From the NCBI GenBank assembly GCA_030531025.1, contig JAUMTV010000003.1, forward strand, positions 1-64,000: a stretch of DNA of 64,000 nt, written 5' to 3'. The position numbers and the translations under genes are program-made. The notes below the pieces were generated by a model. That model worked only from the letters and a program-made list of their open reading frames with translations. It ran no database searches and was not told the DNA's origin. The first letter of the stretch is position 1; each line of letters begins with the position of its first letter. Source of the stretch: Turicibacter sp. GTDB taxonomy: Bacteria; Bacillota; Bacilli; MOL361; Turicibacteraceae. This document shows positions 44,253 to 53,481 of this stretch, piece by piece.

Positions 44253-44487
44253 AAATAAATTTTATAAACATTTCATACAGTATCCTTAATGGTTCATCTT
44301 GTAACAGAAGACACTCTAATTCACTATCTGTGTACATTTCATTAACAATCAACTCTAATACTACTGTCTTGATCCTTAACTCATGAATCCTAGAACTTTG
44401 TTGTTCTTGATTCAATGCCAGTAGCTCCTCTATAAAACAATCATATTCTGCCTGTACCCGTTCATATAGAATAATTTCCTTATGAAT
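44251..44487 (-). CDS. 80-aa island protein (copy B, ATT start)
   Basis: 78 aa, IHKEIILYERVQAEYDCFIE..., related to copy A over its full length. The codon that lines up with copy A's ATG is ATT (44485-44487), six bases after AAAGGAGGG; a stop lies just upstream and no ATG, GTG or TTG is in reach. Either a rare ATT start or a gene silenced by loss of its start. Confidence 0.5.
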   Translation of the reverse strand: MHKEIILYERVQAEYDCFIEELLALNQEQQSSRIHELRIKTVVLELIVNEMYTDSELECLLLQDEPLRILYEMFIKFI

Positions 44488-44521
44488 AGATTTCCCTCCT
44501 TTCTAATTAACTTAATTAAAT

Positions 44522-46126
44522 CTATATCACCTCCTTTAAAGCTGAATTCATATACACGTCATCTCTTTGATAAGTAACCGATTCAAGCAAGACAATACTT
44601 TTAAAGTCATAATAAAAACCGCCATAGTTGTAATGAACTATGACGGTTTCGTTCCCTATAATTATTTTATGAATAAAGCGTGATAGAATATATTTCACCA
44701 TATCATCATGCTTGGATAACATGTATTCCTTTGATTCATCTAACACTTGTTTCAGTTGATCCAATGTTAAGGTTAATGATTCTTTCTTGACTTGGTTTTC
44801 TTGGACTAGCTCTGTTAGCTTAACTTTATCATGTTCTAATCGTTGGATTTCCTGGGTGATCGTCTCTAGGCTACCTAGCCCTCCCATCGCAATCGCTTGA
44901 ACAAGGTTTGAAATCTTTTGATTCACTTTATCTAACTGTTTCTGTAGTTGGGGTAAATCTTGATCCATATCCTTGTATTTCTGTTTCAATTTAATATTGA
45001 CCGATTCAAGCAACTGTTCAAGGTTCGTTTGATTTAACAACGTCGTATATAATTGATTAACCACAAACTCATCTAATAAGGTCTTATTTATCTCCTTACA
45101 CTTACAAGGATTTTCTAATTTCTTTCGTTTACTACAACGATACGACACATATTTACTTTTGTTTCTTCCACCGATTCGACTACTTCCATGATAGGCTGAT
45201 CCACATTCAGCACATTCAACTAACCCCGTTAATAGGTAGACTTCCTTGGCTTTATGTTGGCCTTTAGAACGACGACGTTGCTTCAACAACTTTTGAACAA
45301 GTTCAAAGGTTTCTTCGTCTACAATAGCAGGTACTCCATTAGGAATACGTATGATTTCTTCTTCATTCTTATTCTTACGATGAGATCTTTTCATACCGAT
45401 TTGCTTTGGTTTCGATACGGTTCTATTAAATACATACTCGCCCTTGTACTTAGGATTGGTAAGCAAGTCATAAAAGGATGAATTTGCACTAAATTTATTC
45501 CCTATTTTAGTCCGATAACCTAATAAATTGAGATACTCTGCCAATTCACGATAGCTCCATCCTTGCACGATTTTTTCAAACATAATTCTAATTCCACTTG
45601 CTTCATGTTCATTGATGATATATCGCTTCGTTTCAGGGTCTACATCAAATCCATATGGTGGAATTCCTCCATTATGCATCGCTTTATAAGCGTTCTCTTT
45701 CAAACCTTTTACGACCTCTCGAGCTAAATTTTGAGAATAATATTGTCCAATCCCAAGCTGGATAAATTTAGATAAATTCCCTTCTGGGGTATCTTCAAAT
45801 CGTTCAATAACAGATTCAATTTTAACATTATATTTTTCTAATTCTCTTTGCACAGATAAGGCATCAAATACATCTCTGGAAAATCTATCCATTTTATGCA
45901 CAACGACTACATCGAAAATTCCTTTTTGAGCATCGTCTAACATACTTTGGAATCCTGGACGTTGGATATTCGTCCCGGTAAGGGCTTCATCCACGTAATC
46001 TCCAACAGGAGTATATTGTTTCTCTGCAATGTACTTATAGATCGCTCGTTGTTGTCCTGCAATGGATTCGATACGCTGATTATGACTACTAAATCTACTA
46101 TAACTGACTGCTCTTATTATTGCCAT
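44522..46126 (-). CDS. Large serine recombinase of island 2
   Basis: 534 aa from 46126 (MAIIRAVSYSRFSS) after GGGAGGT. Nucleophile Ser13 (YSRFSS), VVVVHKMDRFSRD helix, recombinase domain (GWSYRELAEYLNLLGYRTKI), zinc ribbon (CAECGSAYHGS...CKCKE) and coiled coil. Same layout as the recombinase of island 1 and closely related to it, fitting the shared att core. Preceded by about 240 non-coding bases. Confidence 0.93.
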   Translation of the reverse strand: MAIIRAVSYSRFSSHNQRIESIAGQQRAIYKYIAEKQYTPVGDYVDEALTGTNIQRPGFQSMLDDAQKGIFDVVVVHKMDRFSRDVFDALSVQRELEKYNVKIESVIERFEDTPEGNLSKFIQLGIGQYYSQNLAREVVKGLKENAYKAMHNGGIPPYGFDVDPETKRYIINEHEASGIRIMFEKIVQGWSYRELAEYLNLLGYRTKIGNKFSANSSFYDLLTNPKYKGEYVFNRTVSKPKQIGMKRSHRKNKNEEEIIRIPNGVPAIVDEETFELVQKLLKQRRRSKGQHKAKEVYLLTGLVECAECGSAYHGSSRIGGRNKSKYVSYRCSKRKKLENPCKCKEINKTLLDEFVVNQLYTTLLNQTNLEQLLESVNIKLKQKYKDMDQDLPQLQKQLDKVNQKISNLVQAIAMGGLGSLETITQEIQRLEHDKVKLTELVQENQVKKESLTLTLDQLKQVLDESKEYMLSKHDDMVKYILSRFIHKIIIGNETVIVHYNYGGFYYDFKSIVLLESVTYQRDDVYMNSALKEVI

Positions 46127-46364
46127 TATATTTACCTCCCTATAAACATTGATCACTATAATAATATTAATTTTATTCTCCATTTAAAACGCATTTTAAA
46201 GCTCTATAACATCCGAAACGATTCCACTCACCCCCTATATAACCAGACAGTATTATGCTCTTTTAAATAGGCATTTAAGCTTCTCATTTTTGATTGGTTA
46301 TAACCGAAAATTACTAGCTAACTTGTAGCAATTTCGATTAATAACATTTTTGAGTTAGTCTATT

Positions 46365-47060
46365 TTATATAGCGTCTTCTACGGACACGATACGACACGA
46401 TGTAATCGCTCCATTATCATCTATATAACTGTATGATGCTTCATTATGTTTCTGAGTTCTGTGCATTGGTTGTATTTCAAAGGATTGAAATTCTGCTTCA
46501 TTCCAAGATAAAAAGTCAGGTCTATATACTTTAATAAAAGTATATTTTTCACTATAAGTTAATGCCCCAATATTTAACTTTTCTAGACTCATTAAAAACT
46601 CATGAAAGATGCTATATAAATGTAGTTTATCTTTAATATATTTAGGTCCATTCGGTTTCCATAAAAAATAAAGATATTCTTTTTCCCATTTTACTTCTGC
46701 AAACGAAACATTATTTTTTCTAAATTCGTAATCAAGACAATTAATACAATGATCATGGACATTATTAGGGTCCATCCCATTCCAACTGTCTGCGTAAGCT
46801 TTATACAAATCTGTAAATTTTATTTCAGCAGCAAATTGAAAAGTAAACAATTCACCAAAAGCACTCCATTCTTTAATTTTATCCCACTGTAATTCAAACA
46901 AATGTCCGGCACTGGTAGCATACCTGAATTGACGCTCACTTCTAGAAACGTCAATTTTCTGATAAGCATAAGAATTGATATTTCCTCGACGCTCAATTGA
47001 CTCATACTCCTCTAACGCAAATGATTTATCTTTCTGTATATTCTCATTCTTTCTAACCAT
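46365..47060 (-). CDS. Unknown island 2 protein (231 aa)
   Basis: Soluble, mixed alpha-beta, with aromatic blocks (WSAFGELFTFQFAAEIKFTD; HCINCLDYEFRKNN). No family was recognised. SD AGAGGAC. Lies between the replication genes and the recombinase, where island 1 has its small genes. It may be cargo or an excision or accessory factor. Confidence 0.5.
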   Translation of the reverse strand: MVRKNENIQKDKSFALEEYESIERRGNINSYAYQKIDVSRSERQFRYATSAGHLFELQWDKIKEWSAFGELFTFQFAAEIKFTDLYKAYADSWNGMDPNNVHDHCINCLDYEFRKNNVSFAEVKWEKEYLYFLWKPNGPKYIKDKLHLYSIFHEFLMSLEKLNIGALTYSEKYTFIKVYRPDFLSWNEAEFQSFEIQPMHRTQKHNEASYSYIDDNGAITSCRIVSVEDAI

Positions 47061-47234
47061 GAAACTTCGTCCTCTCTTTTTGGGTTATCACTTAAAATGG
47101 TTGTTGATTAACCGTTTATTTAAAGTCATCTAAGTATTCTATCTTTTGTGTTATAAAATTCAGCTATGGAATTAGCAATACACATCTTAGAATAATTGTC
47201 ACCTACCAAAGATGGTGATGAGCCCTCTTTTTTA

Positions 47235-47381
47235 TTAATTATTTGTAATTAATTGAGATGATTGAGTTATATACTCAATCATCCACTTACTAAAGTCATC
47301 AATTAAAAACTCTAAATCAATATCTAATACGACATCTCGTTGATTTTTTAAATCTATCTTTTGATACTCTACTGACTGCAT
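47235..47381 (-). CDS. Small protein (48 aa)
   Basis: MQSVEYQKIDLKNQRDVVLD..., acidic and helical, start after GGGAGG. It immediately follows the 261-aa gene. Positional match to the 50-aa ORF at 24760 in island 1. Confidence 0.45.
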   Translation of the reverse strand: MQSVEYQKIDLKNQRDVVLDIDLEFLIDDFSKWMIEYITQSSQLITNN

Positions 47382-47394
47382 TCTAATTTCCTCC

Positions 47395-48180
47395 CTAGCA
47401 AATATCTACTAAAACGATTTCGAAATCATTCTGTGTTACTGCTTTCCATGAAGCAAATGTTTGTGACGTACAGTTAGTAAAATCTAGCCCAAAATTAGAA
47501 ATAATGGCGGCAACTAAGTTTTTATTGTATACAATCGCACTTTGATTTTTTTGAAGCTTTACATTGTACTTCGCAAAGTCATTAGGTAAATCTTTACCAA
47601 TCATTATTTGTGAACTCGATTCCGAATACCCAAATTGAATATCTGTCGTTATTCCAAGAGCTTTAACAATGGAATGATTCAAAACAATACGATTTCCAGT
47701 ATTAGCTTTTACAATGGTAAGTCCACTACCTGTTGCAGTAACTTGTCTTGTCTTATTCGGAACATTACAAGGCTTGAATTGATTAATTATGTCTTCTTCA
47801 GGTAGCCCTAACTCTTCTTCTACGTCAAAATCTTCTTCGAGTAGATCCAAGTCTTCATCTTCATCTAAATCTTCTTCGGGTAGATCCAAGTCTTTATCTT
47901 TATCTTCATCTAAATCTTCCTCAGGTAAATCCAAGTCTTCATCTTCATCTAAATCTTCTTCAGGTAGCCCCGAGTCTTCCACATCTAAATTATCTAAAAA
48001 ATAAAATTCATCATAGCCAAAATCTAAATCATCTTCACTTTCTTCAACTTGAACACTTTCTGCAGAATGATTATCATCTAATACCACTTCATCTATTTCT
48101 GAAATACACTCACTTCTTTTTCGTTTATTTCCCTCATTCTCTCGAGTAGTTCTACGTCGCATACCTCTGTTAATTGTCAT
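47395..48180 (-). CDS. Acidic-repeat protein beside the replication gene (261 aa)
   Basis: Basic N-terminus (RRRTTRENEGNKRKR), then four or so tandem repeats of about 17 residues, DLDLPEEDLDEDED-like (about 75-125). A roughly 125-residue folded domain follows (RQVTATGSGLTIVKANTGNR...). SD GGAGGAG. Its place after the DUF927 gene and its acidic stretch recall the DUF669-like protein of island 1, but the folded domain is not recognised. Confidence 0.5.
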   Translation of the reverse strand: MTINRGMRRRTTRENEGNKRKRSECISEIDEVVLDDNHSAESVQVEESEDDLDFGYDEFYFLDNLDVEDSGLPEEDLDEDEDLDLPEEDLDEDKDKDLDLPEEDLDEDEDLDLLEEDFDVEEELGLPEEDIINQFKPCNVPNKTRQVTATGSGLTIVKANTGNRIVLNHSIVKALGITTDIQFGYSESSSQIMIGKDLPNDFAKYNVKLQKNQSAIVYNKNLVAAIISNFGLDFTNCTSQTFASWKAVTQNDFEIVLVDIC

Positions 48181-48223
48181 TTCATACTCCTCCTAAATAT
48201 TCGATTTAAAAATATTGTGATGA

Positions 48224-50110
48224 TTAAGCACTTCTGTATTTAGCTTCATTCATGCGTCTGTCTTTTTTCATTTGTTGCTTTATTTCTTTTGAGGTTTTAA
48301 AAGTAAAATCTCCTTTGAATATCCGATTTTGCTTTAATGCCTCTTCTACTTGACCATTGCTTAATAGTTGATTGACGTCAATAAAATCATCCTCATTTGG
48401 AAGTTTACTGGTATCGAAAACTATATAATTAGCAGATATGCCATTTATTTTTCGTTTCCGATACGTCTTCCCTTGCTCACAATTTAGCCAACCCTTATCC
48501 TTCCATTGTCTAATTACTACTTGGGGCGATTCATAATTCAAATTTTTTAGAATGGTATCAATGATCTCACGGTTAATCATAATTTCTTTAATAGGCTGCT
48601 TAAATCTTCGACTATCCTTCACTGAAACATAGACAATTTTTCCCCATAAATCACGAGTAGCCGCTACATACTCGGTAGGATCATTTTGACGATCAACATC
48701 AAAATGATCCATTTTAATTGAAATATACGACATCAATCGTTCGAATGCTGTTTCTCCTAAATCAGATTCTCTTAGCTTTTCAGCTTCATTTTTAATTAAT
48801 AAAGATCCTATCGCATCTAAATCAAAATTCCATTGAAATAAATCATTAGCGATTTCAGCAGTCAGCATTAAAACAGCTAATTTCATGGCAATACGATCTG
48901 TGAAATCACTAGTTGGTAATTTATATCGAATTTCATTTCTCCAGTGTAATATTCCTTCTATAATATCCTCTTTACCACGTTTCAGAAGCTCTTCAGCATA
49001 CATAGGGCCCGCAAAACCATAATGATTAGATATAATTTGCTTTATCTTTTCAGAGTTTTCTGCTGATTGTGTCCATACAATATGACTCAACTCAATCAAT
49101 CGTACTTTTAAACCTGAATTATTATTTGAGGCTTCAAACAAAGATTTCTCCCCAGTAGAAATAATCAGCGTATTCCACACCTTTGATTGCTTAACTACTC
49201 CATCCTTCTGCATTCGAGCAGTTTCTTTCCCTTCTGCTAAAGAATAGATCACCTTAGTAAAATCATCATTTCTAGCCATACTGGCTTCATCAAAGACAAC
49301 AATAACCCCTGTGTTACCTGCTACTTTGTTTTGTAACGCATTAAATGTCGAATTCCAACTCATGACTAGACCATTATCTTTCAAGATAGGTGAGCCAAAC
49401 ACCGAAGCAGCCAATTGGCAGGCTGTTGTCTTACCAGTAGAACTATCATTTACTAGATTCACAACTAAGTTTTCAACAGATAAGTCTTTTGAGCTAAAGC
49501 CAATGGTTGCAGAAGCCAATCCCATGACTACTGCGAGTTCAAGAGGAGTATACCCTTGAACTTCCTCCTTAATTAAGCGATTCCATGCTTGATAAGATCC
49601 CTTAGGCTCGATATTTAATTCACCATTGTAATGAGAAACCTTCTCTTTACCTAAACTAATGAGTTGATAATGCTTAAAAACCATCTCATTCTGAACTAAA
49701 CTGAATCCTAAACCAGAATGTTGACTTAGGCATGGCACAGCAACCTTACGGTTTTGTAAATGCTTTAAGATATCTGTTTTATTATAAGTATGGATATCTA
49801 CTCCATACTTAGCTAAATCTCCAATTTTTGCGGTATCAGAAATTTCATGCCCTAACACCATTCTTTCCTTAATAGCTTGGCCACCAGGAGGAGCGTATTC
49901 GAGAGTAATCAGATGCTCATTACTTTCAAGGTTTAATGACTGTTCTTTGATGTCAATGTAATCAGAGATTCGTATATACTTAACCTTTTTATTATCCTTT
50001 TGATCTTTCTCTTCTCTAAACACTCCATTTCTACTATAAACATACTCGGGAAATGGAATATTTTTAGCTTTTACTGGATTGATTTGTGATTTCTTTTTAA
50101 TCTGTGTCAT
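48224..50110 (-). CDS. DUF927-type replication ATPase of island 2
   Basis: 628 aa. A DUF927-like N-terminal half, then a P-loop ATPase with Walker A DSSTGKTTA (about 225-233) and Walker B VIVVFDEASM (about 268-277), and sensor LIISTGEKSLFEASNN. The C-terminal quarter has a winged-helix-like part (QPIKEIMINREIIDTILK). Such proteins act as replicative helicases on islands and plasmids. SD AGGAGTG. Replaces the D5-type protein of island 1. Confidence 0.8.
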   Translation of the reverse strand: MTQIKKKSQINPVKAKNIPFPEYVYSRNGVFREEKDQKDNKKVKYIRISDYIDIKEQSLNLESNEHLITLEYAPPGGQAIKERMVLGHEISDTAKIGDLAKYGVDIHTYNKTDILKHLQNRKVAVPCLSQHSGLGFSLVQNEMVFKHYQLISLGKEKVSHYNGELNIEPKGSYQAWNRLIKEEVQGYTPLELAVVMGLASATIGFSSKDLSVENLVVNLVNDSSTGKTTACQLAASVFGSPILKDNGLVMSWNSTFNALQNKVAGNTGVIVVFDEASMARNDDFTKVIYSLAEGKETARMQKDGVVKQSKVWNTLIISTGEKSLFEASNNNSGLKVRLIELSHIVWTQSAENSEKIKQIISNHYGFAGPMYAEELLKRGKEDIIEGILHWRNEIRYKLPTSDFTDRIAMKLAVLMLTAEIANDLFQWNFDLDAIGSLLIKNEAEKLRESDLGETAFERLMSYISIKMDHFDVDRQNDPTEYVAATRDLWGKIVYVSVKDSRRFKQPIKEIMINREIIDTILKNLNYESPQVVIRQWKDKGWLNCEQGKTYRKRKINGISANYIVFDTSKLPNEDDFIDVNQLLSNGQVEEALKQNRIFKGDFTFKTSKEIKQQMKKDRRMNEAKYRSA

Positions 50111-50122
50111 AATATCTCACTC

Positions 50123-50716
50123 CTAAAACAATTGATTAGCAACTTTAGCATAATAAGATTCATCTAACTCATTCCAATCATCCACGTAATCCTCTACTCT
50201 CATTGCTTCTAATTGATTAACCTTAGAATTGGGATCTAATAAATCGCAATCTGCTTTATCTAATATAATAGGTTCATCTAACTTTCCTAAGTGAGCCACT
50301 ACCTGATTAGTGAATCTACCATCTTGCTTCATTAATCGGGCATTCGAAATAAAGCTTTGCTTCTCATCAAACCAAATAACTTCAAAGATTAACTCACTGC
50401 CAACTAAACGTTTAAACTGTGGAACAAGTGGTTGCTCAAATGTGATTTCCAAGTTATTCAGTATTTTTTGACTATACTGATTTAATCTATCTAAATAAAC
50501 CACAAGCGGATGTCTTTTTACTTCATCCAATAAATCATCACATTCAATTTGAATCATACTTACTGGTACATTCTTTGAATAATCAATATAAAATTCAACT
50601 TGTTTTACAGTACCGTTATATCTATCAGGAACTTCATTATAATAACAAGGTCCTGTACTTATTAATTCATTAATCTTTTCTTCATTTAAAGCTTCATTTA
50701 AATAACTTACACACAT
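50123..50716 (-). CDS. Unknown protein at head of the replication operon (197 aa)
   Basis: Start at 50716 (MCVSYLNEALNEEKINELIS) after AGAGGTG. Soluble; features KQVEFYIDYSKN and ELIFEVIWFDEKQSFI. It precedes the DUF927 gene by 13 nt. By position equivalent to the DUF669-like protein of island 1; a DNA-binding role is only inference. Confidence 0.5.
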   Translation of the reverse strand: MCVSYLNEALNEEKINELISTGPCYYNEVPDRYNGTVKQVEFYIDYSKNVPVSMIQIECDDLLDEVKRHPLVVYLDRLNQYSQKILNNLEITFEQPLVPQFKRLVGSELIFEVIWFDEKQSFISNARLMKQDGRFTNQVVAHLGKLDEPIILDKADCDLLDPNSKVNQLEAMRVEDYVDDWNELDESYYAKVANQLF

Positions 50717-50738
50717 TTCAATCACCTCTAAAACAAAC

Positions 50739-50752
50739 TTGTTCCGGAACAA
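50739..50752. promoter_or_regulatory. Perfect palindrome upstream of the replication operon
   Basis: TTGTTCCGGAACAA, 14 bp, 23 bp before the ATG at 50716. It lies between the promoter region and the SD, as an operator for the divergent regulator would. Confidence 0.6.
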
Positions 50753-50974
50753 TTAGAAGTATATTGCAAGATTTTATTGTGGTCAATTCCACAAAAACTC
50801 TAATAATAACTAATTTTATTGACCTTTATGTTAAAATTATGATATTTTATTGATGATGTTTTTAGTGCCGGGCTAGCAGGCTACGGTTTGAATTTATACC
50901 TATTTTTTTACTCACTTAACTACTATAAAATGGATATTTTGGAAATTTATTCTTTTTAGAAACGAGGTTATTTT

Positions 50975-51625
50975 ATGCTTACAGAGGAAAACATTAAACG
51001 TAAAAGAAGACAAAAAGAGACAATGAAGAAAGTTCGTCAGACCCTTATTAATCTAATCCTGAATTCAATCGGTGAAGAAGAGGGGATTGTATTTGCAGAT
51101 ATCAAATCTGTCTTTGGTGAATTTGGTTTACATCATTTATCAGATGCATCTATCCGACGTGATCTAGATTTAGCTGGTATTGAATATAATGGTCATTACT
51201 ATGTATTAAGAGGGATGAAAGAGGCTCAACAAACCTCTCTACAGCTATCTAAGCTAATAAAAGACTTTGATATATTTGAACCAGTTTGTTACCGAAAAGT
51301 AAAACAAAAAAACTTTATACCTTTATCTTTAGTTCATATATACTTACGACTAAAACCAGATATTGAATCTGAAAGAATATCACAATTCAAAGAGTTACTT
51401 AAAGAATACTTAAATCAGGTGAATAATTTATATATGGAGGAGACTCAAAACTATCCATTAGAACGTTATTTCTTCGATGTTACCGAATCTAATCAAACAC
51501 TTTGTTTCTTAATCAATAAGAATAATTCTTTGAATCTATTCTATGAGCTACTGACTACAATTAGTGAATGTGATCCAACTAAATCGCATAAACGTGTTAA
51601 GCTATTTCATATCCTCCCGGAATAG
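50975..51625 (+). CDS. Winged-helix regulator of island 2 (ArgR-like layout)
   Basis: 216 aa. Residues 15-75 form a winged helix (LINLILNSIGEEEGIVFADIKSVFG then DASIRRDLDLAGIEYNGHYYVL), followed by a roughly 130-residue C-terminal domain. Divergent from the replication operon, with the perfect palindrome in between; probably its repressor. It is followed by a terminator. Confidence 0.6.
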   Translation: MLTEENIKRKRRQKETMKKVRQTLINLILNSIGEEEGIVFADIKSVFGEFGLHHLSDASIRRDLDLAGIEYNGHYYVLRGMKEAQQTSLQLSKLIKDFDIFEPVCYRKVKQKNFIPLSLVHIYLRLKPDIESERISQFKELLKEYLNQVNNLYMEETQNYPLERYFFDVTESNQTLCFLINKNNSLNLFYELLTTISECDPTKSHKRVKLFHILPE

Positions 51626-51652
51626 AATTCCCTCTTCCCTTTACATCTTTTG

Positions 51653-51683
51653 AGTCTCCCTTTGGATTAGGGAGACTTTTTTT
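51653..51683 (+). terminator. Terminator of the regulator gene
   Basis: AGTCTCCCT-TTGGATT-AGGGAGACT plus seven T. Confidence 0.85.
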
Positions 51684-52006
51684 CTTGATTTTACTTACTT
51701 TGTGAAGGACTTTCCCTATTTCCCTCCTTTTTTTGATGTCAATCTTATTTCTATTCATTAGATTTGATTTGATCTTTTATTTATTTTTTTATTTCTAAAG
51801 GGAAACAGGGAATTTATTTATTTTTTACTGATTTCACTTAGTTTCTATACTCCCTTTTTATCTCCCTCCGTTTTGATTCCTATAGGGCGAGAGGGAAAAA
51901 AAAAGACATAGACCTATTGTTTTAATGGAATTTTATTAATGAATAAATGATTTAAATTCATTAATGAAATTCTAAATTAAATAAGATAGGCTATGTCTTT
52001 TTTGAA
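51684..52006. repeat. Repeat-rich non-coding block and large hairpin, possible origin
   Basis: About 320 bases. 51690-51900 has several CCCT/AGGG blocks in both directions (TTTCCCTATTTCCCTCC; AAAGGGAAACAGGGAA; CTCCCTTTTTATCTCCCTCC; GGGCGAGAGGGAAA) set in very AT-rich DNA. 51900-52005 can fold into a stem of about 100 nt: AAAAAGACATAG/CTATGTCTTTTT outer arms and ATTAATGAAT/ATTCATTAAT inner arms. Such structure next to replication genes suits an origin, or a complex terminator. Confidence 0.45.
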
Positions 52007-52291
52007 TTAATATTCTTCTGCTAACAACATCGTGGCATATTCGCCTTCATCTATAATGAAGATTTTTTGATCAATTGGATTCCTTGACTTCAAATGATAG
52101 ATTTGTTTGTATTCAGGTACTTCCTGTCTATGTTCAACTTGTTGGGTCTGCTCATCTAATATCTTCAATTCAAACACCTGTAGGTAGTCATAGTTTCCTG
52201 TTGCTTTAACTGTATCGTAACATTGCCAACAGAAAAGTTGAATATCGATTGGAATTTGTTCATTGATTCCACGTGTTAGTTATCGTTGCAT
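52007..52291 (-). pseudogene. Conserved 99-aa island protein, broken by a nonsense mutation
   Basis: Relative of the intact 99-aa gene at 28259. Codon 4 is TAA where the other copy has a tyrosine codon (KKY versus QR-stop before the shared TRG). After the stop the frame runs open for another 90 codons to LLAEEY. SD and ATG are intact. No other start rescues it well. Confidence 0.7.
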
Positions 52292-52312
52292 GTTTTATTC
52301 CTCCTTATTCGT

Positions 52313-52444
52313 TTACATCCAGCGTTTGATATCTTCGGGATCGAGTCCTAATCGATCAGCTATCCGATCAATGGCTTCCATTTGACTCAACCCTTCCATG
52401 ACGAGCTCTAAGACTACCGTTATCACTTTTAACCAATAAATCAT
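52313..52444 (-). CDS. Tiny helical protein (43 aa)
   Basis: MIYWLKVITVVLELVMEGLS, then QMEAIDRIADRLGLDPEDIKRWM. Relative of the 42-aa ORF at 28572. SD GGGAGGT. Same operon position. Confidence 0.6.
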   Translation of the reverse strand: MIYWLKVITVVLELVMEGLSQMEAIDRIADRLGLDPEDIKRWM

Positions 52445-52445
52445 C

Positions 52446-52808
52446 CTACTGACCTCCCTCTAATGATTCATAACGTTGAACTAATATTGGATGCATTTGA
52501 TATAATGTTTCTTCTAACAGATAGATCACCACATGATCATCACTGGATAACATAAACAACACTTCCACATACTGCTTTAAATCATGGCCTTCAAAAGGTT
52601 CGATATATTCAGGAATTAATGTTGGATATTGGTTAATGAAATCATTGATTTCCTCTTCTGCTAACAGAATATAGCCACCTAAATCAGTGACTAATCGTTC
52701 ATCACCGTAATGAACATTTAAGACTTTAAGTATCTCTTCTGCTTTGGTTAGTACCCTCTCATCTATGTGTGTTTGTTGCTTTAACTGCTCTAACTTCCAA
52801 ATTTTCAT
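52446..52808 (-). CDS. Conserved island protein (120 aa)
   Basis: Counterpart of the 114-aa protein at 28820. The start at 52808 (MKIWKLEQ) is chosen because it lines up with MKILNENELEQ of that copy; the frame is open four codons further up. Function unknown. Confidence 0.6.
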   Translation of the reverse strand: MKIWKLEQLKQQTHIDERVLTKAEEILKVLNVHYGDERLVTDLGGYILLAEEEINDFINQYPTLIPEYIEPFEGHDLKQYVEVLFMLSSDDHVVIYLLEETLYQMHPILVQRYESLEGGQ

Positions 52809-52932
52809 GACCCACTTCATCCTTTCTTTGTTCCTATATGGAAAAGACCTAGCCTTAGAAGGCTAGGTCTACTCATCATCGATATTAATTATGATTAATT
52901 GTTAATACTTACGGTTAGTTATCTTTAATTAA

Positions 52933-53460
52933 CTAAGCCGCTTCATACATCTTGACTAATCGCCACTCATTCTTAATACGTGGACACAATGGATGCATGG
53001 GGATATTGCGATAGAGATCACAAATCACATACATCTTATCTTGAAATGGTTTTAGTTTTTCCAATAACGCTTCTTGTCTTCCTGTTATTTTCTTACTCCC
53101 TTCTCCTATCGACCCCCATGCGATAATCACAATATCTGACTTTAAACATGACTTTTCAATATAGACATCATTCTCTTCCTCCACTAATTCAGTAATTTCT
53201 TTCCTATAACTAATCTTGGGACAAATTAAAGAAAAGAGATTTGTGATATCGACTGCTCCATAATCTAACCGATTTAGATTATTAATGACATTCATCGTGG
53301 TATGATCGATCTCTACTTCATTAGCACTTGATGGATTAATCATAATAATGGTTGCTTTGGGTTTATTTTTATCCCACTCTTTCCTTATGATATAACGATG
53401 CTCCATATCATCACTGTATACGACTTCTGTTCTTAGACTCATTCTATTTACGATTGCCAT
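52933..53460 (-). CDS. DUF1643-family protein (island 2)
   Basis: 175 aa, start at 53460 after GGAGG. TIIMINPSSANEVEIDHTTM...NLFSLICPK...VIIAWGSIGEGSKK. Relative of the protein at 29278 with about 60 percent alike residues by eye. Confidence 0.8.
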   Translation of the reverse strand: MAIVNRMSLRTEVVYSDDMEHRYIIRKEWDKNKPKATIIMINPSSANEVEIDHTTMNVINNLNRLDYGAVDITNLFSLICPKISYRKEITELVEEENDVYIEKSCLKSDIVIIAWGSIGEGSKKITGRQEALLEKLKPFQDKMYVICDLYRNIPMHPLCPRIKNEWRLVKMYEAA

Positions 53461-53481
53461 TTTCAAACCTCCTTTATTTGT

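Noticed and set aside
23200..45200. Recombination between the two recombinase genes as a deletion hotspot
   Set aside because: They are alike at protein level but I see no long identical DNA stretch by eye, so no claim is made without an alignment.
47789..48004. A serine-rich plus-strand open frame and a repeat row that could look like a CRISPR-like array
   Set aside because: It is the complement of the acidic codon repeats of the 261-aa protein; units are coding, contiguous and without spacers.
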